Under the pieces are notes generated by a model. It saw only the letters and a list, made by a program, of their open reading frames with translations. It did no database searches and was not told where the DNA came from. Of a stretch of 32,036 bases of DNA, positions 8,644 through 18,991 are shown one piece after another (within the stretch, counting starts at the first letter, position 1; every line of letters starts with the position of its first letter). The position numbers and the translations under genes are program-made. This DNA comes from Caryophanales bacterium. GTDB taxonomy: Bacteria; Bacillota; Bacilli; Paenibacillales; CANHCR01. The DNA lies in assembly GCA_947459205.1 (NCBI GenBank), contig CANHCR010000031.1:1-32036 (forward strand), read 5' to 3'.

Positions 8644-9732
8644 TTATTCCAAACTAAATTTCAAAGCTTGACGTTCTTCGTGACGCAACAATGCCAATGA
8701 AATCAACTCATCCAAAAGTTGTCCGTATGGTTTGCCCGTCTCCTTCCAAAGCAAAGGGTACATACTGAACGGAGTAAAGCCAGGCATCGTGTTAATTTCA
8801 TTTAAATAGATTTCGCCTGTCGTCCGCTCGACAAAAAAGTCAACGCGCGACAATCCGCTACCATCAATCGCTTCAAACGCCTTTACCGCCAATTTCCGCA
8901 GCAATTCACTCGTTTCTCCAGACAGAACGGCAGGAATGACCATTTCTGATTTACCATCCAAATACTTTGCTTTGTAATCATAAAATTCATTTGACGGGAC
9001 AATCTCGCCAACAACCGATGCATCAATCTGATTGTGACCCAGCACAGCCACCTCTACCTCACGACCGTCAATTGCCTCTTCAATCAGCACTTTTCGGTCG
9101 AAAAGCAACGCCAACTCAATCGCCGCTTGCAATTGATCGCGGTCCTTCGCTTTTGAAATACCGACGCTCGAACCCGAATTGGCCGGTTTAATAAAATTCG
9201 GATAGCTGAGTAATTGTTCTGCCTGCGCCAAAATTTGGTCAGGCATTTGCAACCACTGCGACTTTGTAAAATGAATAAACTTACACTGTGGCAAGCCGGC
9301 CTCAGCGAATACTTTTTTCATCATCACCTTATCCATGCCGACCGCAGATGCAAGCACACCCGTACCGACATAAGGTACATTCGCCATCTCTAAGAGTCCT
9401 TGAAGCGTTCCATCCTCACCATACGTCCCGTGCAGAAGCGGAAACACCACGTCAAAAGTTTCACCCGATTGCTCAAACAGCGTTTGCAACAAATCACCGC
9501 CGCTCTCGGAAAACTGTAATTGCTCTACGCCGACCTGCGCCGACTGCAACGGTGAACCTAATCGAAACGCTCCTTGTTTTGAGATAAATACAGGGTATAT
9601 GTCGTATTTATCAAAATCAAGCGCACCGATGACCGCCGCCGCCGTGCGCAAACTAACCTCATGCTCGCCGGATTTTCCACCATAAAAAATCGCCAGTCTT
9701 AATTTTGCCGGCTGTTGTTGTTCAGCAACCAT
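8644..9732 (-). CDS. ddl: D-alanine--D-alanine ligase
   Basis: This ATP-grasp enzyme joins two D-alanines in the cytoplasm to make the dipeptide that MurF adds to the peptidoglycan precursor. Recognisable parts are the N-terminal FYGGKSGEHEVSL motif, PLLHGTYGEDGTLQGLLE, the ATP-binding FIKPANSGSSVGISKA stretch, the EEAIDGREVEVAVLG segment and the C-terminal metal-binding EINTMPGFTPFSMYPLLW. The frame opens at a TTG (9738), but the ATG at 9732 sits seven bases after AAAGGAG, so I use it (362 aa, a usual length for the family). It lies between the Amidase_6 gene 34 bases upstream and a small unknown gene downstream, probably co-transcribed. Confidence 0.96.
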   Translation of the reverse strand: MVAEQQQPAKLRLAIFYGGKSGEHEVSLRTAAAVIGALDFDKYDIYPVFISKQGAFRLGSPLQSAQVGVEQLQFSESGGDLLQTLFEQSGETFDVVFPLLHGTYGEDGTLQGLLEMANVPYVGTGVLASAVGMDKVMMKKVFAEAGLPQCKFIHFTKSQWLQMPDQILAQAEQLLSYPNFIKPANSGSSVGISKAKDRDQLQAAIELALLFDRKVLIEEAIDGREVEVAVLGHNQIDASVVGEIVPSNEFYDYKAKYLDGKSEMVIPAVLSGETSELLRKLAVKAFEAIDGSGLSRVDFFVERTTGEIYLNEINTMPGFTPFSMYPLLWKETGKPYGQLLDELISLALLRHEERQALKFSLE

Positions 9733-9766
9733 TTGCAAACTCCTTTGTAATAACGTTCACTCGTTT

Positions 9767-10270
9767 TCACGAAACGACAATTGCAAAAAATGCATAGCGC
9801 GTGACGCCCGACCACGCTGGAGAATCTCGATAATTCCACAAGCGTTGATAACTATTATTCGTGTGCGCATTGACCAGCGGTTCACCAACATCATTGAAGG
9901 CCGTCACCATCGCACTATGCGTAAATCGACCGTCACCGTTCCAATCATATTGAATCACGTCACCAACTTGCAACGCACTCGCCGTAGCCTGCAGCTCACC
10001 GCGCAAACCGCGTTGAGCCGTCCGTAAGTACCAATGCAAACTATGCGCGACCGCCCAACTGTAGCTCCACGTTTCTGGACCACCAGGACGATAATCACCA
10101 CGTATCCACCAGCCTTGCGCCCTATTGTTAGTATAATTCATCGGCGCACCACCTGCAAAGAGACATTGCGAGATGAAATTGGTGCAGTCGACCGGGAAAT
10201 TAGGAAACGCCGGATTTCGACTGTTCCACCAACGGTCAGCGTACGCCTTTGCTTTCATTCGATCGTACAC
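9767..10270 (-). CDS. Amidase_6-domain protein (papain-like fold), no signal peptide
   Basis: The 167-residue protein consists almost entirely of one putative amidase domain of the type common in spore-forming Bacillales. The likely catalytic cysteine is in VDCTNFISQCLFAGGAPM near the N-terminus and the histidine in FTHSAMV near residue 120; the YDWNGDGRFTH and NAHTNN segments are also typical. Members of related families cut cell-wall peptides or amides, but no export signal is present here, so its site of action is unclear. I choose the GTG at 10270, nine bases after AGGAGG; a TTG two codons earlier would be too close to that site. The ribosome binding site lies in one arm of a perfect hairpin. 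It is the first gene of the ddl unit. Confidence 0.85.
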   Translation of the reverse strand: MYDRMKAKAYADRWWNSRNPAFPNFPVDCTNFISQCLFAGGAPMNYTNNRAQGWWIRGDYRPGGPETWSYSWAVAHSLHWYLRTAQRGLRGELQATASALQVGDVIQYDWNGDGRFTHSAMVTAFNDVGEPLVNAHTNNSYQRLWNYRDSPAWSGVTRYAFFAIVVS

Positions 10271-10280
10271 GTTCAACCAC

Positions 10281-10316
10281 CTCCTGATTCATTAATGTAT
10301 TCGAAAAAATCAGGAG
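10281..10316 (-). promoter_or_regulatory. Hairpin able to mask the ribosome binding site of the Amidase_6 gene
   Basis: CTCCTGATT and AATCAGGAG are perfect 9-base complements separated by an 18-base loop. The second arm contains most of the AGGAGG ribosome binding site (10280-10285 on the plus strand). Whether it folds in the cell is unknown. Confidence 0.5.
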
Positions 10317-10385
10317 CATGACGATAAAAAGGGGCATACCTGCCCGTTTGACGGCCAAAAACTGGCCAAATTTTCACAAAAAAAC

Positions 10386-10414
10386 TTTACTCACTCCCAC
10401 GCAAGTTATATACT
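10386..10414 (+). promoter_or_regulatory. Sigma-A-like promoter of the aconitase gene
   Basis: TTTACT and TATACT are separated by 17 bases, about 50 bases ahead of the start codon. Just upstream are two short dyads (GGGCA/TGCCC at about 10332-10345, GGCC/GGCC at about 10353-10367) that could be operators or a weak terminator. Confidence 0.6.
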
Positions 10415-10466
10415 ATTTTTATGCGCAAAAATGCAATTAAGCAAGAAAAGAAAGGGATGAAACAAC

Positions 10467-13181
<2,715 letters not shown>

Positions 13182-13191
13182 TTCATACACC

Positions 13192-13235
13192 AAAAAGCGA
13201 CTCTGCAGTTTCACACTGCAAAGTCGCTTTTTTTT
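13192..13235. terminator. Bidirectional intrinsic terminator after acnA
   Basis: AAAAAGCGACT pairs with AGTCGCTTTTT and an inner TGCAGT/ACTGCA stem extends the hairpin. It serves acnA on the plus strand and probably the convergent membrane protein gene. Confidence 0.9.
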
Positions 13236-13246
13236 GCATCTATTCA

Positions 13247-14128
13247 TCATTTTGCTTTCGGTTTCAAATACTCTTCCGTCAAAAAAGAATTTCCGTTTCG
13301 ATAAAATCGCGGATCAAACACAGCAATCCGCCGCTCATCCTCAACCCAGACCACGAACGGCGACCACTCAACGAGCGTCTGCGCATATTTATTGTTGCGG
13401 AACAACAGCTCTCGATCTGCATCTTCCTGCGATATCAATGTCTCCCGCAAACGTACCCCGCGTACGATGTCCCCAGACTTCATTTCGACAACCGCACCCT
13501 TTTTTCCAACCAACACAAACTGCGTCGGGATAAAGTCGGCGACCAGTGTCAACTGCTCATATTCATGCTTGTAGCGATCATAGAGCACGGCTCCCTGCAC
13601 CGCCTGACTGACTACCTGCAAAACAATGCACAACCACACCACACGGTATACTTTAAAAGATGGCCACTTATGCGGAGCGAAACGAACGACGAGAAACCCG
13701 ATCAAAATGAACAACCAAAAAACCAAATCTACAATCGGCGTCGTGCCGAACGTCAACCTGACCGATGAAAAAGGTTCAAAATAACCGGTACCCCATGCGT
13801 TGAAAATGTCAGCCGTATTGTGAATGAAAACTGCAAGCATACTGAACCCAAACAAAAAGCGCCCCTTCACCTTGAAAATGAGAGCACTCAATGCAGAAAG
13901 CAGCACCGCCCAAACCGGCACAAGAAACAGCGAGTGCGTAATGCCTCGGTGCCACATCTGGTATTGCCCTTCCGTATCCCAAAACGCCGAAATAACGTCA
14001 ATATCAGGGATTTGCGAGCCGACTAACGCACAACCTAGCAGTGCGCGCTTCTCAGGCTTCGACAAATTCCGCTTATCCACCGCGCCGTACAAAGCCAGTC
14101 CGAACAAAGTATGTGTCACGCTATCCAT
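13247..14128 (-). CDS. YfhP/YdjM-like membrane-bound putative metal-dependent hydrolase
   Basis: The 293-residue protein starts with MDSVTHTLFGLALYGA and has the conserved pattern of the DUF457 (YdjM) family: HTLFG, QIPDIDV, HRGITHS and HNTADIFNAWGT, whose His and Asp residues are thought to bind metal. Four or five hydrophobic segments fill residues about 65-190, followed by a hydrophilic C-terminal domain of about 100 residues. Relatives are E. coli YdjM and B. subtilis YfhP; the biochemical activity is not established for the family. AGGAGG lies nine bases ahead of the ATG. A terminator-like hairpin stands directly before this site, so expression probably depends on readthrough or antitermination. 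Confidence 0.85.
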   Translation of the reverse strand: MDSVTHTLFGLALYGAVDKRNLSKPEKRALLGCALVGSQIPDIDVISAFWDTEGQYQMWHRGITHSLFLVPVWAVLLSALSALIFKVKGRFLFGFSMLAVFIHNTADIFNAWGTGYFEPFSSVRLTFGTTPIVDLVFWLFILIGFLVVRFAPHKWPSFKVYRVVWLCIVLQVVSQAVQGAVLYDRYKHEYEQLTLVADFIPTQFVLVGKKGAVVEMKSGDIVRGVRLRETLISQEDADRELLFRNNKYAQTLVEWSPFVVWVEDERRIAVFDPRFYRNGNSFLTEEYLKPKAK

Positions 14129-14144
14129 CGCTGTTTGCCTCCTG

Positions 14145-14182
14145 AAAAAACAAAAGACGCTTGTCCAGTCAAGCGCCTTTTG
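14145..14182 (-). terminator. Strong intrinsic terminator placed directly before the yfhP-like gene
   Basis: On the minus strand CAAAAGGCGCTTG and CAAGCGTCTTTTG form a 13-base-pair stem with one G-U pair and a six-base loop, followed by TTTTTT. It closes the six-gene lepB/rnhA/queG operon but leaves no space for a promoter before the next gene's ribosome binding site. Confidence 0.85.
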
Positions 14183-14240
14183 TTCGTGAAGGTAGGTTTC
14201 TCTCTATGAAAAAAAGATGTTATCAAATGTCTATACAATG

Positions 14241-14269
14241 AAAATAACATATTTCTTTCATGAAAGCAA
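14241..14269 (-). promoter_or_regulatory. Possible promoter with palindromic operator for the yfhP-like gene
   Basis: On the minus strand TTGCTT and TATTTT are separated by 17 bases. A perfect 12-base palindrome, CTTTCATGAAAG (14255-14266), overlaps the -35 element. A transcript from here would pass through an ATGTTAT/ATAACAT dyad (14217-14250) and the terminator hairpin. Tentative. Confidence 0.35.
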
Positions 14270-14290
14270 GTTACTTTTCACGTTTTTTCA

Positions 14291-14530
14291 TTATTTTTTT
14301 CGCGAACGATTTTTCATCATTTGCTGAACCTTGTTCACCTGTTGTTGGTTCAGACCCATTTGTTTCGCCACACGCTTCAACATATCTGGGTCCTGCGCCA
14401 TTTTCGACATCATGTCCGGATCACTTTGCATCTTTTCAAGTTGCTTGCGAAACGTATAAATGCCAATGAAAAAACCACCGACTAATCCTGCCACTAAAGC
14501 CACTGATGCCCAAATAATGATTGCTGTCAT
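14291..14530 (-). CDS. yneF: YneF family (UPF0154) small membrane protein
   Basis: This 79-residue protein has one N-terminal membrane segment (about residues 4-26, glycine-rich: LVAGLVGGFFIGIY) and a charged, Met- and Gln-rich cytoplasmic tail with the repeated DPDM motif, ending in a basic KNRSRKK. This matches the UPF0154/YneF family of Firmicutes, which has no assigned biochemical function. It is the last gene of the operon, 25 bases after the HD-GYP gene. Confidence 0.88.
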   Translation of the reverse strand: MTAIIIWASVALVAGLVGGFFIGIYTFRKQLEKMQSDPDMMSKMAQDPDMLKRVAKQMGLNQQQVNKVQQMMKNRSRKK

Positions 14531-14555
14531 GTTTCCTGTTTCTCTCCCTCAACAT

Positions 14556-15593
14556 CTATAGTACTTTTGTAATAAATTTCGTCGCATTCGCCGGATCAGC
14601 CATATCGATTTGTTTCACTTCCATCGTATAGGGCTGCTCTTCCGACTCTACAATCCGAATAATCGGACGTCCCGGCAAACCACGATGCTGACCGACTACA
14701 ATGCCAACCTCACCACTCGACAACTTCACGGAAATCCCGGTCGGATAGACGGACACGCACTTCAAGAAATGCAACAACACTTCGCGATCAATTTTGTTGT
14801 AAGCAAGCATCATCAAATGTTCGCATGCCTCGTGAGGCAACATCCGCTTCGACTCATCGTTATCAAACAGTAAATTTTCGTACAAATTCGCAACCGCCAC
14901 AATTCGCGCATACTGATGAATTTGATCGCCGCCGATTCCGCGCGGCAAGCCTTTGCCATCCAACGTCTCATGATGTTGAAAGGCGGCATGCGCAATCAAC
15001 AAATTAAATTCTTGACGCTTTTTGATGACTTCAAAACCCTTCCATGTGTGGTGCAATTTCGTGTCAACCGATTGATCGTTGCAATCAGGCACTGCTTTGC
15101 CGATATCATGCAGCAATGCACCGACCGCCAGTTCCTTTAACTGTAGTTGGTTCAGACCCATGCTATTGCCTACCATTGTGGACATCACGCAAACGTTCAT
15201 CGCATGCAAATACTGATCCAAATCATTCGTGCGAATCTCGTTCAATTCAATCAATACCGACTTGTTCTTCATGACGTCATTCATGATTGCTTCAACACCG
15301 ATGCTAACTTCACGCGAGTTGATTTCCTTGCCTGACTTGATCGCTTTGTATGTCTCATTTAACTTACCAATCACAAGATGTTTCGTTTCTTCTGACAACA
15401 CTTGCTCCGGATTAACGTCTTCGAAATTAGGATCTTTAATATAAAGCGCCGTCGCCCCGATGTTTTTCAACGTGCTAATCATCGCCGGCGTCAACTGTAC
15501 GCCCTCTTTCAGCAAAATCGTACCGTTGCTGTTCAACACGTTGCGTCCGAGAAAATGTCCCGGTTGTAATTTTTCGATCGATATGTGGCGCAT
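14556..15593 (-). CDS. HD-GYP domain protein, putative cyclic di-GMP phosphodiesterase
   Basis: The N-terminal part (about residues 1-120) is a short sensor-like domain of the kind often found before HD-GYP domains in Firmicutes. The HD-GYP part has HDIGK (H162, D163), HHTWKGFEVI, an HAAFQHHE stretch (about 202-209) and DGKGLP where the canonical motif is DGxGYP, so the Tyr is Leu. Active members hydrolyse cyclic di-GMP to control adhesion, motility or sporulation; the substituted motif makes the activity probable but not certain. The ATG at 15593 has AGGGGG seven bases upstream; an ATG two codons earlier (15599) is too close to this site but cannot be ruled out. It follows queG by 12 bases. 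Confidence 0.9.
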   Translation of the reverse strand: MRHISIEKLQPGHFLGRNVLNSNGTILLKEGVQLTPAMISTLKNIGATALYIKDPNFEDVNPEQVLSEETKHLVIGKLNETYKAIKSGKEINSREVSIGVEAIMNDVMKNKSVLIELNEIRTNDLDQYLHAMNVCVMSTMVGNSMGLNQLQLKELAVGALLHDIGKAVPDCNDQSVDTKLHHTWKGFEVIKKRQEFNLLIAHAAFQHHETLDGKGLPRGIGGDQIHQYARIVAVANLYENLLFDNDESKRMLPHEACEHLMMLAYNKIDREVLLHFLKCVSVYPTGISVKLSSGEVGIVVGQHRGLPGRPIIRIVESEEQPYTMEVKQIDMADPANATKFITKVL

Positions 15594-15605
15594 CTCCATG
15601 CCCCC

Positions 15606-16745
15606 TCATCTATTTTCGCTGCCAATGTCAGCATGTAACGCTTTATCAATCCATTGTCTAGCCTCGTCGCTACCAATGCGAGAAAGCGCCCAAATCGCAG
15701 CCGAACGAAGCGCCGGACGCTGATCGCTAGTCGCTATCCGCCCCAAGGCGGGCACAGCCGTATGGTCGCGAAAATGCCCCAATGCGATGACGGCATTACG
15801 CTGAATCGGCGTTTTACCACGCCACGATGCAGCACTCGAACCAAACGCTTGTTGAAACTGGCGATTGCTCATCTCAAGGAGCGGCAACAGCAACGGCTTC
15901 GCTAATTCAGGATCTGGTTGCAAATCAGCATGTTGTGTCCAGTTTTTCCCCTTGTTTTTGGGACAAACAACCTGACAAGTATCACAACCGTACAAACGGT
16001 TACCAATCTTTCGTTTTACCTCGTCCGGCACATCTGTCTTCGTCTGCGTCAAGAACGAAATACAACGCGTCGCATCTAGTTGACCAGGACCTACTAACGC
16101 TCCCGTCGGACAAGCATCTATACAAAGCGTACACGAACCGCACTCATCCGTCAAAGGGATATCCGGCGGCAACGGCAAGTTTGTGATCATTTCTCCTAAA
16201 TAAATCCACGAGCCAAATTCCGGCGATATCACAGAGCAATTTTTCGCACTCCAACCGATACCAGCACGCTCCGCCACCGCACGATCGACGAGCGCTCCTG
16301 TATCCACCATCAGTTCGACACGCACATCCTCTATTCGCTCATGTAACCAATCTGCCAATCTCTGCAAGCGTACACGCAATGCGCGATGATAATCTTCTCC
16401 CCACGCCGAGCGTGCAATCACGCCACGATAAGCACCTGGCGCCGACTGCGGCGGATTCGGCAACTTGCTAGGGTAAGCCACGGCAATCGCCAAAATCGAC
16501 TGCGCTTGCTGCAAATGGATCGCTGGATGAACGCGCTTCTCTATATCTTTTTCTTCAAAACCCGAGGCAAACCCTTTATTTTGGTGGTCAATTAATTTTT
16601 GTTTTAACGAAAGAAACGGATCAGCCGCAGCAACACCCAATTGATCAATGCCGAGCGATGGCGCCACATCTTTCAACTGCCGTTTCAGTTCTTGCCAATC
16701 GGCCACTGTCAATTGTCCAATCACACGTTTCGGTTTCGCGACCAT
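15606..16745 (-). CDS. queG: Epoxyqueuosine reductase
   Basis: QueG performs the last step of queuosine synthesis, reducing epoxyqueuosine in the wobble position of certain tRNAs with cobalamin and two [4Fe-4S] clusters. The cluster ligands are C202, C205, C208, C212 (CGSCTLCIDACPTGA) and C228, C254, C257, C261 (CDTCQVVCPKNKG). The family motifs VDTGALVDRAVAERAGIGWSAKNC and GSWIYLGEMITNL are intact and D149 fits the catalytic aspartate. Residues about 300-370 form HEAT-like repeats for tRNA binding. The frame runs back to a TTG at 16760 overlapping rnhA, but the ATG at 16745 has GAGG nine bases upstream, giving the usual length of 379 residues. It overlaps no other gene and sits within the six-gene operon. 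The rest of the queuosine pathway is not in this window. Confidence 0.95.
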   Translation of the reverse strand: MVAKPKRVIGQLTVADWQELKRQLKDVAPSLGIDQLGVAAADPFLSLKQKLIDHQNKGFASGFEEKDIEKRVHPAIHLQQAQSILAIAVAYPSKLPNPPQSAPGAYRGVIARSAWGEDYHRALRVRLQRLADWLHERIEDVRVELMVDTGALVDRAVAERAGIGWSAKNCSVISPEFGSWIYLGEMITNLPLPPDIPLTDECGSCTLCIDACPTGALVGPGQLDATRCISFLTQTKTDVPDEVKRKIGNRLYGCDTCQVVCPKNKGKNWTQHADLQPDPELAKPLLLPLLEMSNRQFQQAFGSSAASWRGKTPIQRNAVIALGHFRDHTAVPALGRIATSDQRPALRSAAIWALSRIGSDEARQWIDKALHADIGSENR

Positions 16746-16756
16746 CGACCAGCACC

Positions 16757-17206
16757 TCAAGCTCCATTTTCACTGCACGACTTTACAGCCGCACGCGCCA
16801 ACTCATCGCAACGGTTGTTCCATTCATTATCGCTATGTCCTTTTACCTTATGATAAACTACTTGATGCTCATTCATCAACGATAACAATTGCTGCCACAA
16901 ATCTTGATTTTCAACCGGTTGATTCTTTGCATTTCGCCAACCATTGGCCAGCCAACGCTCATGCCAACGTTGCTTGAAACAATTGACAATGTATGCTGAA
17001 TCGCTATATACCGCGACTTCACACGGTTGGTTCAATTTGCGCAACGCCTCGATGACCGCCATCAACTCCATGCGATTGTTGGTCGTCTCCGCTGCACCAC
17101 CAGACAATTCTTTTTTGTGCTCGCCATACATCAAAATCGCGCCCCAGCCACCCGGTCCAGGATTGCCCGAGCACGCGCCGTCGGTATAAATCGTCACTTG
17201 TTTCAC
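16757..17206 (-). CDS. rnhA: Ribonuclease HI
   Basis: This enzyme cuts the RNA strand of RNA-DNA hybrids in the cytoplasm. The 149-residue length is typical of bacterial RNase HI. All catalytic acids are present: D9 (YTDGACSGNPGPGGWG), E47 (TTNNRMELMA), D69 (VYSDSAYI) and D134 (NRCDELA), with H124 in the flexible loop (VKGHSDNEWNNRCDELA). It also keeps the basic protrusion (WLANGWRNAKNQPVEN). Its start overlaps the lepB stop by four bases (ATGA), a sign of translational coupling. Confidence 0.97.
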   Translation of the reverse strand: MKQVTIYTDGACSGNPGPGGWGAILMYGEHKKELSGGAAETTNNRMELMAVIEALRKLNQPCEVAVYSDSAYIVNCFKQRWHERWLANGWRNAKNQPVENQDLWQQLLSLMNEHQVVYHKVKGHSDNEWNNRCDELARAAVKSCSENGA

Positions 17207-17739
17207 TGCAATTCACCCGCCTGTTCAAACGGCCACAATCGAAACTCCGCTCGTCCGTATATTAAATCAAGCGGTACCTGACCGAAATAACGACTATCCT
17301 TACTACTACCCATCGTTCGATTATCTCCCATCACAAAAACATTACCGTCCGCCACAGTATCCGGCCCATAATCGCCGTCCTCTATCTGTACATCTGTATA
17401 TTTTTCTAGTATCTTATTGCCGTTGCGATACAGCACACCACCACGAATTTCGACGAGATCACCAGCGACCGCCACCACTCGTTTCACCAAATACGGATCG
17501 CCAAACCCACTAAAACCGGGTTCCTTCAATATGACGATATCAGATATTTTCGGTTCATCCCATAAAAAAACAGCCCGGTTGACCAGCAATCGCTCTCCGT
17601 CGTGCAAAGTAGGTGACATCGACTGCCCCTTTACGATTGTCAGGTTAAAACCGAACTGATGAAGCAACACGACGATGACGACCGCCAGCACAATCAATTT
17701 CAACCACGAAATGATTTCTTGCTTAAGTTTGTCCAACAT
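17203..17739 (-). CDS. lepB: Signal peptidase I
   Basis: This membrane protease removes signal peptides from exported proteins on the outer face of the membrane. One N-terminal membrane segment (about residues 10-30) is followed by the catalytic domain with Ser40 (KGQSMSPT) and the general base Lys86 (YLVKRVVAVAGD), plus the family boxes GDIVxx-like SDIVIL and VFVMGDNRTMGSSKDSRYFG. The open frame extends 63 codons further, but the ATG at 17739 has GAGG seven bases upstream and gives the normal short Gram-positive length of 178 residues. It overlaps the end of the DUF402 gene by 17 bases and the start of rnhA by four, so the three are surely co-translated. Confidence 0.95.
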   Translation of the reverse strand: MLDKLKQEIISWLKLIVLAVVIVVLLHQFGFNLTIVKGQSMSPTLHDGERLLVNRAVFLWDEPKISDIVILKEPGFSGFGDPYLVKRVVAVAGDLVEIRGGVLYRNGNKILEKYTDVQIEDGDYGPDTVADGNVFVMGDNRTMGSSKDSRYFGQVPLDLIYGRAEFRLWPFEQAGELQ

Positions 17740-18292
17740 CACGCGACCTCGTAAAAAATGTATTTTTCCATAATCGATGATACTCGTATACGTGTTGATC
17801 GTGAAACGGCACATCGCGCCGCTCAATCCGCTGTAACAATCCTTGCAGCGAGTTTTGCACATTATCACACACACTTTGCGGATAGCGATATGACTTTGAA
17901 TTTTCCTCGTATTCATCTTGATCGACAACTGCTACGTTGCCGTTCGGATAAAGTACAACATCCAAGTCATAATCAATATATGTAATCACGTTGCCAGTTA
18001 AAATCGCCCTTGAAGAAATATTACAATAGTAACGAATGCCCGCCTGTTCGATTAACGCCACCACATTATACCATTGTCCAGGCACGAAAAACGTAATGCC
18101 AGGAATGCGGCTTTGCCACACCTTTCCGTTCGCCTCGCGAATCATCGTATTGTGATTGACAAACACCATCAAATTCGCGTCCGCATGTTCAGGTGCCAGC
18201 TTGTCCGCGGGAACGCGCCAATTTTCGAGCCACGTGCGATGCAAATGACCGTCATATTTAAAACTTTTGATGACATAGTTATGCGGTTCCAT
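17723..18292 (-). CDS. DUF402 (YgaC-like) probable nucleoside tri-/diphosphatase
   Basis: The 189-residue protein has the hallmarks of the UPF0374/YgaC group of DUF402 proteins: an N-terminal IKSFKYDGHLHRTW segment, a central WYNVVALIEQAGIRYYCNISS stretch, and YIDYDLDVVLYPNGNVAVVDQDEYEEN with the clustered acidic residues that bind divalent metal. The Staphylococcus homologue hydrolyses nucleoside tri- and diphosphates, so the same is inferred here. The ATG at 18292 follows GGGGAGGCGAGGCGA and is preferred over an upstream in-frame start at 18355 that would lie in the terminator of the previous gene. It is the first gene of the six-gene operon. Confidence 0.85.
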   Translation of the reverse strand: MEPHNYVIKSFKYDGHLHRTWLENWRVPADKLAPEHADANLMVFVNHNTMIREANGKVWQSRIPGITFFVPGQWYNVVALIEQAGIRYYCNISSRAILTGNVITYIDYDLDVVLYPNGNVAVVDQDEYEENSKSYRYPQSVCDNVQNSLQGLLQRIERRDVPFHDQHVYEYHRLWKNTFFTRSRDVGQT

Positions 18293-18312
18293 TCGCCTCG
18301 CCTCCCCTATAC

Positions 18313-18363
18313 TAAGAAAAGCATATCTGCACGCCAAAATCAAATGACGTAGCAAATATGCTT
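18313..18363 (-). terminator. Intrinsic terminator after the GNAT gene
   Basis: On the minus strand AAGCATAT and ATATGCTT form a perfect outer stem with further inner pairing (TGC/GCA, ACG/CGT), followed by TTCTT. Confidence 0.7.
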
Positions 18364-18386
18364 ATCGAGATTCAATCGTATGTCTT

Positions 18387-18812
18387 TCAAGCGCGAGAAA
18401 CCGCTCTTAACGGTTGATCAAGCGTTTGAGTGTGATCGAAATGACGGTTCATTTTCTCCCAAATGCTGAGCAGAGGTTTATTGTAAGAATCGTTTTTGAC
18501 GGCAATCGATTTCACTTTGCGTTGGATGAAACGGTCGTGCAATTTTTGCACCAACTGTTTGCCGATTCCCATATTACGGTGCTCCGGTGCGACAACGACG
18601 CGGTGATACAAGCCTTGATTCTTTTCAATCGTACCAATCGCTACGCCAACCACTTCCTGATCAACGGAAGCAACAACGATCAATTCGGAATCCCAAGCCA
18701 ATTGCCCAGCAAACGCAGCAATCGTTTCCTTGTAGCATTCCTCGCTCAAAGCTTCTTCAAACAATTGCGGCACACGTGCGCAATCGGCCAAACAAAACGA
18801 ACGAATTTGCAT
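18387..18812 (-). CDS. GNAT family N-acetyltransferase
   Basis: This single-domain protein of 141 residues begins MQIRSFCLADCARVPQLF, a usual GNAT opening, and has the acetyl-CoA-binding motif A in HRVVVAPEHRNMGIGKQLVQKL, with the R/Q-x-x-G-x-G pyrophosphate loop as RNMGIG. The substrate amine is not evident. The frame extends upstream to 18896, but the ATG at 18812 has AAGGGG and GGAG before it, and the promoter overlaps the upstream stretch, so the shorter start is right. It is divergent from sodA, with which it may share an operator, and is followed by a terminator. Confidence 0.88.
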   Translation of the reverse strand: MQIRSFCLADCARVPQLFEEALSEECYKETIAAFAGQLAWDSELIVVASVDQEVVGVAIGTIEKNQGLYHRVVVAPEHRNMGIGKQLVQKLHDRFIQRKVKSIAVKNDSYNKPLLSIWEKMNRHFDHTQTLDQPLRAVSRA

Positions 18813-18865
18813 GTCTCCAATCCCCTTACCCGCTGTAGCTTCTCTATCTATCTCGATAATATATA

Positions 18866-18876
18866 TCATAATATGA
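18866..18876. promoter_or_regulatory. Palindrome TCATAATATGA, copy 1, in the GNAT promoter
   Basis: An 11-base near-perfect palindrome covering the -10 element of the acetyltransferase promoter. The same 11 bases recur at 18985 in the sodA promoter, 119 bases away, suggesting a shared operator. Confidence 0.45.
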
Positions 18877-18896
18877 CAAAATGCATCAATATGCAA
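18868..18896 (-). promoter_or_regulatory. Sigma-A-like promoter of the GNAT gene
   Basis: On the minus strand TTGCAT and TATTAT are separated by 17 bases, about 55 bases ahead of the start codon. Confidence 0.6.
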
Positions 18897-18962
18897 CGCA
18901 AATATTAAAAAAACATTAAAAAGTTGAAAGAAAATTTACATTTGCGTCGACACGATTTTGCG

Positions 18963-18991
18963 TTGCGCTCACCTTAAAAATCGTTCATAAT
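18963..18991 (+). promoter_or_regulatory. Sigma-A-like promoter of sodA
   Basis: TTGCGC and CATAAT are separated by 17 bases, about 38 bases ahead of the start codon. Confidence 0.6.

Noticed and set aside
10332-10367. Two short dyads upstream of acnA considered as an intrinsic terminator
   Set aside because: The stems are only four to five pairs and lack a clear T-run on the plus strand; they may be operators, but the evidence is too thin for a separate call.
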